Shown here piece after piece: positions 1-6,219 of a stretch of DNA of 9,130 bases. How positions within the stretch are numbered: position 1 is the stretch's first letter; the number at the start of each line of letters is the position of its first letter. The DNA comes from DAOUEX01 sp034430235 (lineage in GTDB: Bacteria; Chloroflexota; Anaerolineae; UBA2200), in assembly GCA_964478075.1 (NCBI GenBank), contig CAYZGO010000061.1:1-9130 (forward strand), in the 5' to 3' direction. The notes beneath the pieces were generated by a model. It was not told the origin of the DNA. It saw only the letters and a program-made list of their open reading frames with translations, and ran no database searches. Made by a program: the position numbers and the translations under genes.

Positions 1-84
1 TTCGACCTCTTCTTTAGAGTCCCTCTGTTGGCCACAGTACCAGAGACGCTGGGAACGGAACACCCTATTCAGAAGGAAGGTTAG
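1..84 (+). CDS. Possible C-terminus of an upstream gene (partial)
   Basis: Frame 1 is open from the window edge to a TAG at 82-84 and would encode about 27 residues ending in HPIQKEG. I do not recognise the peptide. Support is positional: the stop lies 7 bases before the selD start, and the last codons (AAG GAA GGT) contain the purine-rich ribosome binding site that selD would use, a common arrangement inside operons. The selD frame is also open here, so openness alone proves nothing. If real, this gene is cotranscribed with selD and could be another selenium gene, but nothing in these few residues shows it. Confidence 0.35.
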   Translation, partial: FDLFFRVPLLATVPETLGTEHPIQKEG

Positions 85-91
85 CGTACTG

Positions 92-1150
92 ATGGCTTAC
101 AATATTGAAATGGAGGAAATTCGCCTAACGGCGCTGGCCAGCGGCACGGGCTGAGCGTCCAAGATGGGCCCTGAGGCCTTGGCGCAGGTGCTGCGCCCCC
201 TGAGCGGGATTTTTCCCGCCAAAGAATATCCTGACCTGCTCGTCGGCCTGGAGGTGAGCGACGACGCCGCCGTCTATCGAATCAGCGACGAATTGGCCAT
301 CGTCCTGACCCTTGATTTCTTCGCGCCCGTGGTTGATGATCCCTACGACTACGGAGCCATCGCCGCTGCCAATGCCATGAGCGACGTGTATGCCATGGGA
401 GGTGAAGTGGTCCTGGCCCTCAATATCTGCGGCTTCCCCATGGATCTCCCTTCCAAGATGATAAGTGAGATCCTCCGTGGAGGGGCTGAAAAGGTCGCCG
501 AGGCAGGGGGTGCTCTGGTTGGGGGTCATACGGTGATAGACCAGGAGCCCAAATATGGCCTGGCCGTGGTGGGCTTTGTCCATCCCGACCACATCGCCAG
601 CAAGGCTGCAGCGAAGGCCGGCGATGTGCTGGTCCTGACCAAGCCCTTGGGCATGGGCATCATCGCTACCGCGCTCAAGATGGAGATGGCCCAGCCGGAT
701 CACGTGAGGGCAGCGGTGGAAGTGATGAAGACGCTGAACCGAAAGCCTGCCCGGTTGATGCAACAGGTGGGTATAGACGCCGTTACCGACATCACCGGCT
801 TCGCCTTGCTGGGCCACGCCCAGGAGATGGCCGAAAAAAGCGGGGTGGGGATACGTCTTAGTTTGGAGAGCCTGCCTTTCTTGGAAGGGGCGAAAGGGTA
901 TGCCGAAAAGCAGATCTTCCCGGCTGGCGCTGGCCGAAACCAGAAGTGTTATGCCCCGCGAGTTCGCTTTACGCCTTCCGTCCCCGAGTGGATGCAGGTG
1001 CTGCTCTACACGCCGGAGACCTCCGGCGGCCTGCTCATCGCCGTGCCGGAGAAGAAGCTGGGGGAGCTCATCGCGCTTTTCGACCAGGAAGGGCAATCCC
1101 ACTGGATCATCGGGCGCGTCGTAAAAAGGGAGGGAATTGAAGTGGGCTAA
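92..1150 (+). CDS. selD: Selenide, water dikinase SelD, selenocysteine-containing
   Basis: SelD makes selenophosphate from selenide and ATP in the cytoplasm, the selenium donor for selenocysteine (and, where present, selenouridine) synthesis. The product is 352 residues (E. coli SelD is about 347) with an in-frame UGA at 152-154 read as Sec21. The N-terminal motif G-T-G-U-A-S-K aligns with G-A-G-C-G-C-K of E. coli: Sec21 replaces the catalytic Cys17 and Lys24 matches the essential Lys20. Further family signatures are DDAAVY (57-62), TLDFF (73-77), NAMSDVYAMGG (94-104), GGHT (144-147), a GFALLGH segment and ETSGGLL near the C-terminus. I chose the ATG at 92 because AAGGAAGG (73-80) lies 11 bases upstream. 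The in-frame ATG at 110 has no ribosome binding site. The ATG at 164 would remove both Sec21 and Lys24. The second motif Cys is Ser23 here. Confidence 0.94.
152..154 (+). other. In-frame UGA recoded as selenocysteine (Sec21 of SelD)
   Basis: The reading frame from ATG 92 runs through TGA at 152-154 and continues without another stop to 1150. Residues before the UGA (EIRLTALASGTG) and after it (ASKMGPEALAQVL) both match the start of SelD proteins, and the UGA sits exactly on the catalytic cysteine column. Sec at this position is known in natural SelD proteins of selenium-using organisms. A sequencing error turning TGC or TGT into TGA would look the same, but the hairpin downstream argues against that. 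Confidence 0.9.
181..197 (+). promoter_or_regulatory. Bacterial SECIS-like hairpin for selD
   Basis: GGCGCA (181-186) pairs perfectly with TGCGCC (192-197), leaving a five-base loop GGUGC (187-191). The apex GCA-GGU...UGC closely resembles the E. coli fdhF SECIS apex (GCA-GGUC-UGC), whose loop G and U contact SelB. The loop begins 32 bases after the UGA, within the roughly 16-37 base range I recall for bacterial SECIS elements, and its first two bases are G. AGG (174-176) could pair with CCT (199-201) to extend the stem across an internal loop. SelB-tRNASec recruitment is inferred; the hairpin itself is read from the sequence. Confidence 0.75.
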
Positions 1151-1215
1151 CGCTGCCCGGGCGGCGCAGGTAAGATAGCTAAGCCTCTTGGGCGAATAGA
1201 GCGCTGATGCGGGAA

Positions 1216-1228
1216 GACCACTCTGGTC
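1216..1228 (+). repeat. Perfect inverted repeat in the cooC leader
   Basis: GACCA (1216-1220), CTC, TGGTC (1224-1228) forms a 5-bp perfect inverted repeat with a 3-base loop, 10 bases before the purine-rich cooC ribosome binding site. It could be a small leader hairpin or chance. The rest of the 105-base selD-cooC gap (1151-1255) shows no convincing promoter, and its GC-rich palindromic stretch near 1151-1166 has no T-run, so I call no terminator. Confidence 0.25.
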
Positions 1229-1238
1229 AATAAGCGGG

Positions 1239-1259
1239 AAGGAGATCTAGATGAGATGA
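1239..1259 (+). other. Strong ribosome binding site followed by AUG-AGA-UGA overlapping the cooC start
   Basis: AAGGAGAT (1239-1246) is a strong Shine-Dalgarno sequence. The first ATG after it (1251) is ideally spaced but opens only a two-codon frame, ATG AGA TGA, whose stop overlaps the cooC ATG at 1256. The cooC ATG itself is 11 bases from the GGAG core, longer than ideal. Either ribosomes use 1256 directly, or the minimal frame is translated first and cooC is reached by reinitiation. The bases are plain to see; any function is inference. Confidence 0.3.
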
Positions 1260-2026
1260 AGAAGATCGCAGTCTGTGGAAAGGGTGGCAGTGGGAAAAGC
1301 TCTCTCGTCGCCCTCCTGGCGAACGGCTTGCGAGAGAGAGGATACCGGGTGTTGGTCGTTGACTCCGATGAGTCAAACCCGGGGCTCTATCGATTGCTTG
1401 GCTTTGAAAAGAGGCCCGAACCTTTGCTGGAGCTTGTTGGGGGAAAGAAGAAGGTGTTTGAAGCTTTCTCAGAGAACCCAGACTTTCCAAGGAGTGTCCT
1501 GACCCAGGAGGAGATTCAGGTCGCAGATATTCCAGGCGGCTATATCGTGGAGAGGGACGGCATCGGGTTGGTCTGCATAGGTAAGATCCTCCAGTCGCTT
1601 GAAGGCTGTGCCTGCCCCATGGGAGCCCTGAGCCGCGAGTTTCTGAAGAGGCTCTCCCTGCAGGAGGATGAGGTGGCGCTCGTTGACATGGAGGCGGGTA
1701 TAGAGCACTTTGGCAGAGGCGTTGAGACGAGTGTGGATAGTGTGCTTGCCGTAACCGAGCCCTCCTTCGATTCACTGGAACTTGCTGAGAAGATCAGTAC
1801 CCTCGCTACCGAGGTCGGGATCGAGAGCGTCTGGGCTATCCTCAACAAGGCTACGTCGGAGGAGATCGCTTTGAGATTAAGAGGAGAATTGGAAGGGAAG
1901 GGCATAGCCGTCATCGGATCCATCGGCTACGAAGCAGAGATTTTCCAGGCAGGCTTGGAGGGGCGAGCAGTGTGTAGCGACAAGGTGGAAGGAGACATCG
2001 AGAGCATATTGGATCGGTTGCTCTAG
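1256..2026 (+). CDS. cooC: CooC-family nickel-insertion ATPase (CO dehydrogenase maturation)
   Basis: This 256-residue cytoplasmic protein belongs to the SIMIBI/MinD-like P-loop ATPases of the CooC type, which bind nickel and use ATP hydrolysis to help load it into the C-cluster of Ni-Fe CO dehydrogenase. It starts MKKIAVCGKGGSGKSS: a deviant Walker A with the signature lysine (K9) and K14. DSDES (36-40) fits the A-prime switch, VDMEAG (143-148) the switch II/Walker B region, and the CAC motif (C118, C120, followed by Pro) matches the CxC pair that binds metal at the CooC dimer interface. The HFGRG stretch after DMEAGIE is also typical. The stop overlaps the cooT ribosome binding site, so the two are cotranscribed. 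No CO dehydrogenase gene lies in the window, so the client enzyme is inferred. A related CooC paralogue serving acetyl-CoA synthase or a corrinoid system is the main alternative. Confidence 0.88.
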   Translation: MKKIAVCGKGGSGKSSLVALLANGLRERGYRVLVVDSDESNPGLYRLLGFEKRPEPLLELVGGKKKVFEAFSENPDFPRSVLTQEEIQVADIPGGYIVERDGIGLVCIGKILQSLEGCACPMGALSREFLKRLSLQEDEVALVDMEAGIEHFGRGVETSVDSVLAVTEPSFDSLELAEKISTLATEVGIESVWAILNKATSEEIALRLRGELEGKGIAVIGSIGYEAEIFQAGLEGRAVCSDKVEGDIESILDRLL

Positions 2027-2035
2027 GAGGGGATT

Positions 2036-2257
2036 ATGTGCTTAGCTACTGTCTACGTTGAGAATGACGGTCAAAAGGAAGAGGTGATGCACGACGTGGC
2101 CTGGATCAAGCCTGAAGCCCATGGCCTTCAATTGATCACCCTCATGGGGGAAAGGAAGTTGCTTCACGCCAAGATCAAGAGTATCGATCTACTGAACAGT
2201 TCGATCGTTTTAGAAGGGATAACTACCAATCTGCCGCGCAGGGAAAGCGATTCGTGA
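2036..2257 (+). CDS. cooT: CooT-family small nickel-binding protein
   Basis: This 73-residue protein starts Met-Cys. In Rhodospirillum rubrum CooT (about 66 residues) Cys2 is the nickel ligand of the homodimer, and CooT helps supply nickel to CO dehydrogenase. The pattern fits the family: MCLATVYV, then a central segment (LQLITLMGERKLLHAKIKSIDLL) like the CooT core 'VTTLFDEE...GLAIGRVDL', then a final strand SSIVLEG. The basic tail after the core (LPRRESDS) is slightly longer than usual. A GGAGGGG ribosome binding site at 2026-2032 overlaps the cooC stop. Direct adjacency to cooC strongly supports the assignment for so short a gene. The family is read from sequence and context; nickel binding is known only for the relative. 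Confidence 0.82.
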   Translation: MCLATVYVENDGQKEEVMHDVAWIKPEAHGLQLITLMGERKLLHAKIKSIDLLNSSIVLEGITTNLPRRESDS

Positions 2258-2285
2258 ACCAAGGTTATGTTAGGAGGAAAGAGCG

Positions 2286-2957
2286 ATGGCCGAAATGCCC
2301 CATTCCACGTTCAAGGACTGCTGCATCATATCCTGCGGGATGTTGCACCCAGAGATGACCTATCTGATAGAGAGCGGTTTCCTGAATCCACGCCGGATCC
2401 TTTTTACAGCACCGGGTCTGCACGCCTTGCCGGACAGGCTGGAAGAGCATCTTCTCAAGAGACTGGCAAAGGCGCAGGAATGGTGTCCCGACCACAAGAT
2501 TATCGTCGTATACGGCAAGAGGTGCTACATCAACGCTGATGAGCCGCTCAAACGGGTGGACTCGATTTTGCAGGCAGTGGGGCAAGGGATTGTCAGGGTA
2601 CAGGGGGACTACGGCTATGACATGCTGGCTGGCTTTGAGGACCGGCAGCGCATCAGCGGGCAAAGGCAGGACAAGATTCTGTGGTTTACGCCGGGCTGGC
2701 TCAAGAACTGGAAAGTAGTCTATCAGCGGTACTTTGGCTGGGATAGCGCCGATGCCAACGCGAACTTCCCAGGGTTCTACGACAGGATCATTGTCCTAGA
2801 CAGCCTTGGGCTCGCCGAGGAGTACATGATCCAAAACGCTGAAGAGATCTTGGAACTGTTCGACTGGACGGGGCTGGAAGTGGAATTCCAGCCCATTTCT
2901 CTGGATCGCTTCAAACGTCTCCTGCTGGACAGTCTATTGCAGTCCGAAGGAAAATGA
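2286..2957 (+). CDS. DUF1638 family protein
   Basis: This 223-residue soluble protein of uncharacterised family DUF1638 has no signal peptide or membrane segment. Diagnostic features are the N-terminal strand DCCIISCGMLHPE (11-23) with Cys12, Cys13 and Cys17, the VYGKRC segment ending at Cys80, and the WFTPGWLKNW block (133-142), matching the 'TPGWLENW' seen in this family. The conserved cysteines suggest metal or corrinoid contact but do not prove it. DUF1638 genes are often found beside corrinoid methyltransferase and uroporphyrinogen decarboxylase-like genes in anaerobes, from memory. Here it sits 28 bases after cooT with a good ribosome binding site (AGGAGGAAA) and only 1 base before the next gene, so it belongs to the nickel/C1 operon. 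Its biochemical role is unknown. Confidence 0.82.
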   Translation: MAEMPHSTFKDCCIISCGMLHPEMTYLIESGFLNPRRILFTAPGLHALPDRLEEHLLKRLAKAQEWCPDHKIIVVYGKRCYINADEPLKRVDSILQAVGQGIVRVQGDYGYDMLAGFEDRQRISGQRQDKILWFTPGWLKNWKVVYQRYFGWDSADANANFPGFYDRIIVLDSLGLAEEYMIQNAEEILELFDWTGLEVEFQPISLDRFKRLLLDSLLQSEGK

Positions 2958-2958
2958 G

Positions 2959-4257
2959 ATGAATAAACGCCTTGCAATCGCGGTGGCCATAGACAGCAAG
3001 AATCGAGTGTGGAAAGGTGCTTTTCGCACGGCTCCATGGTATATGATCTTCGACCAACGTGGCGAGCCTACCGAGAAGCGGCGCAATGCCTATGCTGACG
3101 AGAGCAAGCGACACCAGCCACCGGCATTGTTCACGGAGATTCTGCCAGAGTGCAGCGTTTTCATTACTCGCCATATGGAAGATGAGAGCCAACACCGGTT
3201 GGTGAAGAAACTGAGCGTGATGCCAGTGATTACAGAGATCGAAGATCCACTACAGGCTGTACAAGCTTACCTGGGCAAGGGCAAAAGCCTGGTTTATGGT
3301 CCCGTCCCTTCGCGGCGACTGGGCCAATCACTGGGAGTGGATCCCATCCCCTTCAAGACGTGCAACTACAACTGTGTCTATTGCCAGTTGGGTCGCACTA
3401 AGCCGCTGTCACATGAAAGGCGTGATTTCTATCCACCAGAGCGGATCCTCGCCCAGGTGCGAGTAGCACTGGACAGCCACGAACCAGGCGAGATTGATTA
3501 CGTGACTTTCGTAGGCCAAGGCGAGCCGACGCTCTGCGCTAGCCTGGGCTCGTTGATCCGCGAGATCAAGAATATGACCGACATTCGCATGGCGGTCATT
3601 ACCAATGGCTCACTGCTCTACCGTGCCGATGTACGAGACGAACTAGCCATTGCCGATGTAGTGATGCCTACCCTTGATGCAGCAGATCAGAAGACCTTCC
3701 GCCGGATCAACCGCTCGTGGCCCAAACTGCGAATTACCGAGATAATTGAAGGGATGATCGCCTTTCGGAAGATGTTCAATGGCCAGTTGTGGATTGAGGT
3801 GATGCTGGTCAAGGGTCTTAACGATGACGAGAAGACATTGCTTGGCGTACGCGACGCGCTGAGTCGCATCCGACCAGACAGAATCCACATCAACGTGCCC
3901 ATCCGACCGCCTGCAGAAGCATGGGTCGAGGTGCCCGACGATGAAACCGTTGAGCGGGCCACCGCTATCCTGGGCGAGGCAGCCGAAATTGTTGCACCCT
4001 ACGAGGGAAGCTTTGATCTCTCTGACTCTGTTGGTATAGTAGATGCGGTGGAAGCGATTATATGCCGCCACCCAATGCGCGAACGGCGGTTGGTGGAGAC
4101 GTTGAGCAAATTCGCTCCAGGTGACGTAAGTGCTACTTTGGCAAAGCTGGAGAGCAGTGGGCGGGCACGACGGCGCATCTATCGCGGCGAGACATTCTGG
4201 GAGTACGCTGGCGGCACATTCGGTGCGACTACAAGAAAAGCGCCTCATGATGTCTAA
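2959..4257 (+). CDS. Fusion: N-terminal NifX/FeMo-co-type domain + COG0731-type radical SAM domain
   Basis: This is a 432-residue protein in three parts. Residues 3-107 look like a Nitro_FeMo-Co (NifX/NafY/NifB-tail) domain: an opening strand with AVAIDSKN, a TAPWYMIFDQRGE segment, the strand CSVFIT, and PVITEIEDPLQAVQAYLGKG like the closing helix of NifX. Residues 112-340 are a radical SAM core of the COG0731 type: VYGPVPSRRLGQSLGVDPIP, then the cluster motif CNYNCVYC (Cys135, Cys139, Cys142) and GQGEPT (186-191). The last ~70 residues (HPMRERRLVETL...LESSGRARRRIYRGETFWEY) form a small winged-helix tail seen in this group. NifB has the same domain types in the opposite order. The start is 1 base after the DUF1638 stop, so translation is probably coupled. 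A cofactor-assembly or metal-cluster role is inferred; the substrate is unknown. The radical SAM call is very sure, the N-terminal domain fairly sure. Confidence 0.85.
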   Translation: MNKRLAIAVAIDSKNRVWKGAFRTAPWYMIFDQRGEPTEKRRNAYADESKRHQPPALFTEILPECSVFITRHMEDESQHRLVKKLSVMPVITEIEDPLQAVQAYLGKGKSLVYGPVPSRRLGQSLGVDPIPFKTCNYNCVYCQLGRTKPLSHERRDFYPPERILAQVRVALDSHEPGEIDYVTFVGQGEPTLCASLGSLIREIKNMTDIRMAVITNGSLLYRADVRDELAIADVVMPTLDAADQKTFRRINRSWPKLRITEIIEGMIAFRKMFNGQLWIEVMLVKGLNDDEKTLLGVRDALSRIRPDRIHINVPIRPPAEAWVEVPDDETVERATAILGEAAEIVAPYEGSFDLSDSVGIVDAVEAIICRHPMRERRLVETLSKFAPGDVSATLAKLESSGRARRRIYRGETFWEYAGGTFGATTRKAPHDV

Positions 4258-4315
4258 GCGCCCGCATCAGCATTCCAGCGCGAGGCGTTCAATGCCAGAT
4301 TTCTCCGTGGCGCAG

Positions 4316-4345
4316 TTCACGTGTCGGATACTCGTGTGGTATAAT
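4316..4345 (+). promoter_or_regulatory. Sigma-70-type promoter with extended -10, upstream of amrS
   Basis: A perfect -10 TATAAT (4340-4345) carries an extended -10 TG one base upstream (TGGTATAAT). TTCACG at 4316-4321 gives a 4-of-6 match to the -35 consensus with an 18-base spacer. Transcription would start near 4352, about 26 bases before the amrS TTG. It lies in the 120-base gap after the NifX-radical SAM gene, so it divides the nickel operon from the amrS-xth-DUF362 operon. I see no operator or terminator in the gap (4258-4315). Confidence 0.65.
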
Positions 4346-4377
4346 AGGCTTAGAGTCACCAGCGTGAGGGCTCTAGA

Positions 4378-5409
4378 TTGGACATTTGGGCTATGAAGGA
4401 AGCAATGCTATACGAGAAGCTATCGGGCAACGGCGTGCGCTGCCACCTGTGTGCCCATCATTGCCTCATCAGCGAGGGGAAGAAGGGCATATGTCAGGTG
4501 CGCGAGAACCATGGCGGGATGCTGAATACCCTGGTCTACGGACGCACAATTGCCCAGGCCATTGATCCGGTAGAGAAGAAGCCACTGCTACACTTCTATC
4601 CTGGTTCCACTGCCTATTCTGTCGCTACACCTGGTTGCAACTTTCGTTGCAATTGGTGTCAGAACTGGGAGATTTCGCAAATGCCGCGCGAGCACGACCT
4701 GCTCACAGGCTGGGAAGCCAGCCCTGCACAGATTGTCGCTGCCGCCGAACGCGCTAGCTGCCGCAGCATTGCCTACACCTATACCGAGCCAACTATCTTC
4801 TTTGAATATGCCTATGATATAGCACGCCTGGCCCACGACGCCGGACTGGTCAACATCTATGTCACCAATGGCTACATGACCAGGGAGATGCTGGAAGCAT
4901 TTCAGCCCTATCTAGATGCGGCCAACGTCGACCTTAAGGCGTTCCGTGAGAAGACCTATCGCCGCCATGTCGGCGCACAGCTGCAACCGGTGCTGGACAC
5001 TCTGAAGGTGATGAAGCAGATGGGTATCTGGCTAGAAGTGACCACACTGGTCATCCCTGGTATTAACGATGATCCGGCGGAATTGAAGGACGCAGCCGAA
5101 TTTGTTGCGCACGAGCTAGGCGTTGATACACCGTGGCACATTAGCCGCTTTTTCCCAGCCTACAAAATGGGCGATGTTCCGCCCACACCTATGGCGACGC
5201 TGGACAGGGCGCGGGAGATTGGTTTGAAAGCAGGGTTACACTACGTATATGCAGGCCATGTTCCCGGCGAGGAGAATACGGTTTGCCCGCACTGTGGTCA
5301 ATTACTGATCCGTCGCATTGGCTACCGTGTCGTCGAGAACCGCGTTCTGGCTGGTTGCTGCCCTGACTGTGGGGCAGCGATAGCCGGTGTAGGATTAGAG
5401 GGAACGTAA
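4378..5409 (+). CDS. amrS: AmmeMemoRadiSam system radical SAM enzyme
   Basis: This 343-residue protein of the PflA-like radical SAM group (COG1180) is the radical SAM member of the AMMECR1/Memo/radical SAM trio; its physiological reaction is not established to my knowledge. The N-terminal region has a cysteine-rich motif VRCHLCAHHC (Cys22, Cys25, Cys29) and Cys39 typical of this subfamily, then the cluster motif CNFRCNWC (Cys87, Cys91, Cys94) followed by QNWEIS. TYTEPTIFFEY is the GEPT-like SAM-binding strand. The C-terminus has a zinc-ribbon-like pair, CPHC (303, 306) and CPDC (328, 331). The best start is TTG 4378, with GTGAGGG 7 bases upstream; ATG 4393 (giving MKEAMLYEKL) has only a weak TTTGGG before it and is the alternative. 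AMMECR1 and Memo genes are absent from the window. It is the first gene after the extended -10 promoter. Confidence 0.9.
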   Translation: MDIWAMKEAMLYEKLSGNGVRCHLCAHHCLISEGKKGICQVRENHGGMLNTLVYGRTIAQAIDPVEKKPLLHFYPGSTAYSVATPGCNFRCNWCQNWEISQMPREHDLLTGWEASPAQIVAAAERASCRSIAYTYTEPTIFFEYAYDIARLAHDAGLVNIYVTNGYMTREMLEAFQPYLDAANVDLKAFREKTYRRHVGAQLQPVLDTLKVMKQMGIWLEVTTLVIPGINDDPAELKDAAEFVAHELGVDTPWHISRFFPAYKMGDVPPTPMATLDRAREIGLKAGLHYVYAGHVPGEENTVCPHCGQLLIRRIGYRVVENRVLAGCCPDCGAAIAGVGLEGT

Positions 5410-5427
5410 GAGGTGTCAAAGGAAACG

Positions 5428-6201
5428 ATGAAAGTCGCTACTTTCAACGTTAACTCCGTTCGCATCAGGCTGGAACTCGTGCTCGATTGGTTGCAGAGGG
5501 AGAGGCCTGACCTTCTCTGTCTTCAGGAGACAAAGGTGCAGGATGCTGACTTCCCGACAGATGCCTTCGTCGGCATTGGCTATCACGTGGTCTTCCGCGG
5601 GCAAAAGGCTTATGCTGGCGTTGCTATGGCCAGTAAGGATGAACCCCAGGAGGTCTCCTTTGGCTTCGATGATGGCGGTGAGCCTGACGAGGCGCGCTTG
5701 ATGCGAGTTGTCATTCGGGGCATCCCCATACTGAATACTTACGTCCCGCAGGGTCGGTCTCTAGATTCGCCGCACTTCCAGTACAAACTGGATTGGTTCG
5801 TCCGGCTGCGCGATTTGTTCGACCGCCATTACTCGCCAGAAGAGCCCCTTCTGTGGTTGGGCGACTTTAACGTCGCCCCCGAGCCCATTGATGTCCACGA
5901 CCCCAAGAGGCTAAGCAAGCATGTTGATTTCCATCTCCAGGTCCGCGCTGCTCTGCAGCGGGTCAAAGAATGGGGCTTTGTAGACGTGTTCCGGATGCAC
6001 TGTCCGGAGGCGGAGCAATACACTTTCTGGGACTATCGGGTGCGCGACGCAGTAGAGCGCAAACTGGGCTGGCGGGTGGATCACATCTGGGCTACAAGAC
6101 CGCTGGCTCTCAAGTCCACGCGGGCCTGGATTGACGTAGAAGCACGACGGGCAAAGCGGCCATCGGACCACACCTTCCTGCTGGCCGAGTTCGAGCTCTG
6201 A
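5428..6201 (+). CDS. xth: Exodeoxyribonuclease III (AP endonuclease)
   Basis: This is a 257-residue member of the exonuclease III/EEP family, a Mg2+-dependent enzyme that cuts DNA at abasic sites and degrades one strand 3' to 5' in base excision repair. All catalytic landmarks are present: Asn7 in FNVNSVR, Glu34 in LCLQETK, Tyr105 in NTYVPQG, Asp146 and Asn148 in GDFNVAP, Asp218 in RVDHIW, and Asp247-His248 in the SDH motif. E. coli Xth is 268 residues, so it is full length. I chose ATG 5428 because AAAGGA lies just upstream and the protein then starts MKVATFNVNS as usual; GTG 5413 would add MSKET but its purine run is too close. It follows amrS by 18 bases and is probably in the same transcript. 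It appears intact. Confidence 0.95.
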   Translation: MKVATFNVNSVRIRLELVLDWLQRERPDLLCLQETKVQDADFPTDAFVGIGYHVVFRGQKAYAGVAMASKDEPQEVSFGFDDGGEPDEARLMRVVIRGIPILNTYVPQGRSLDSPHFQYKLDWFVRLRDLFDRHYSPEEPLLWLGDFNVAPEPIDVHDPKRLSKHVDFHLQVRAALQRVKEWGFVDVFRMHCPEAEQYTFWDYRVRDAVERKLGWRVDHIWATRPLALKSTRAWIDVEARRAKRPSDHTFLLAEFEL

Positions 6202-6219
6202 AAGCATGTGGAGGAAGAA

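Noticed and set aside
1..40. TTCGACC at the window start followed by GGCCA, resembling a tRNA T-arm and 3' end
   Set aside because: The base that should close the T-stem is T rather than C, no acceptor stem fits, and a protein frame runs through it.
125..1102. Long open frame of 325 codons on the minus strand opposite selD
   Set aside because: It is a shadow of the selD reading frame in GC-rich DNA; the sequence is low-complexity His/Gln/Gly-rich with no recognisable domain.
164..1150. selD starting at ATG 164
   Set aside because: This start loses the catalytic Sec and Lys and has no ribosome binding site; the frame continues upstream through a UGA with clear SelD similarity to ATG 92.
1151..1166. 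GC-rich palindrome after selD as a terminator
   Set aside because: The stem leaves too small a loop or only about five pairs, and there is no T-run after it.
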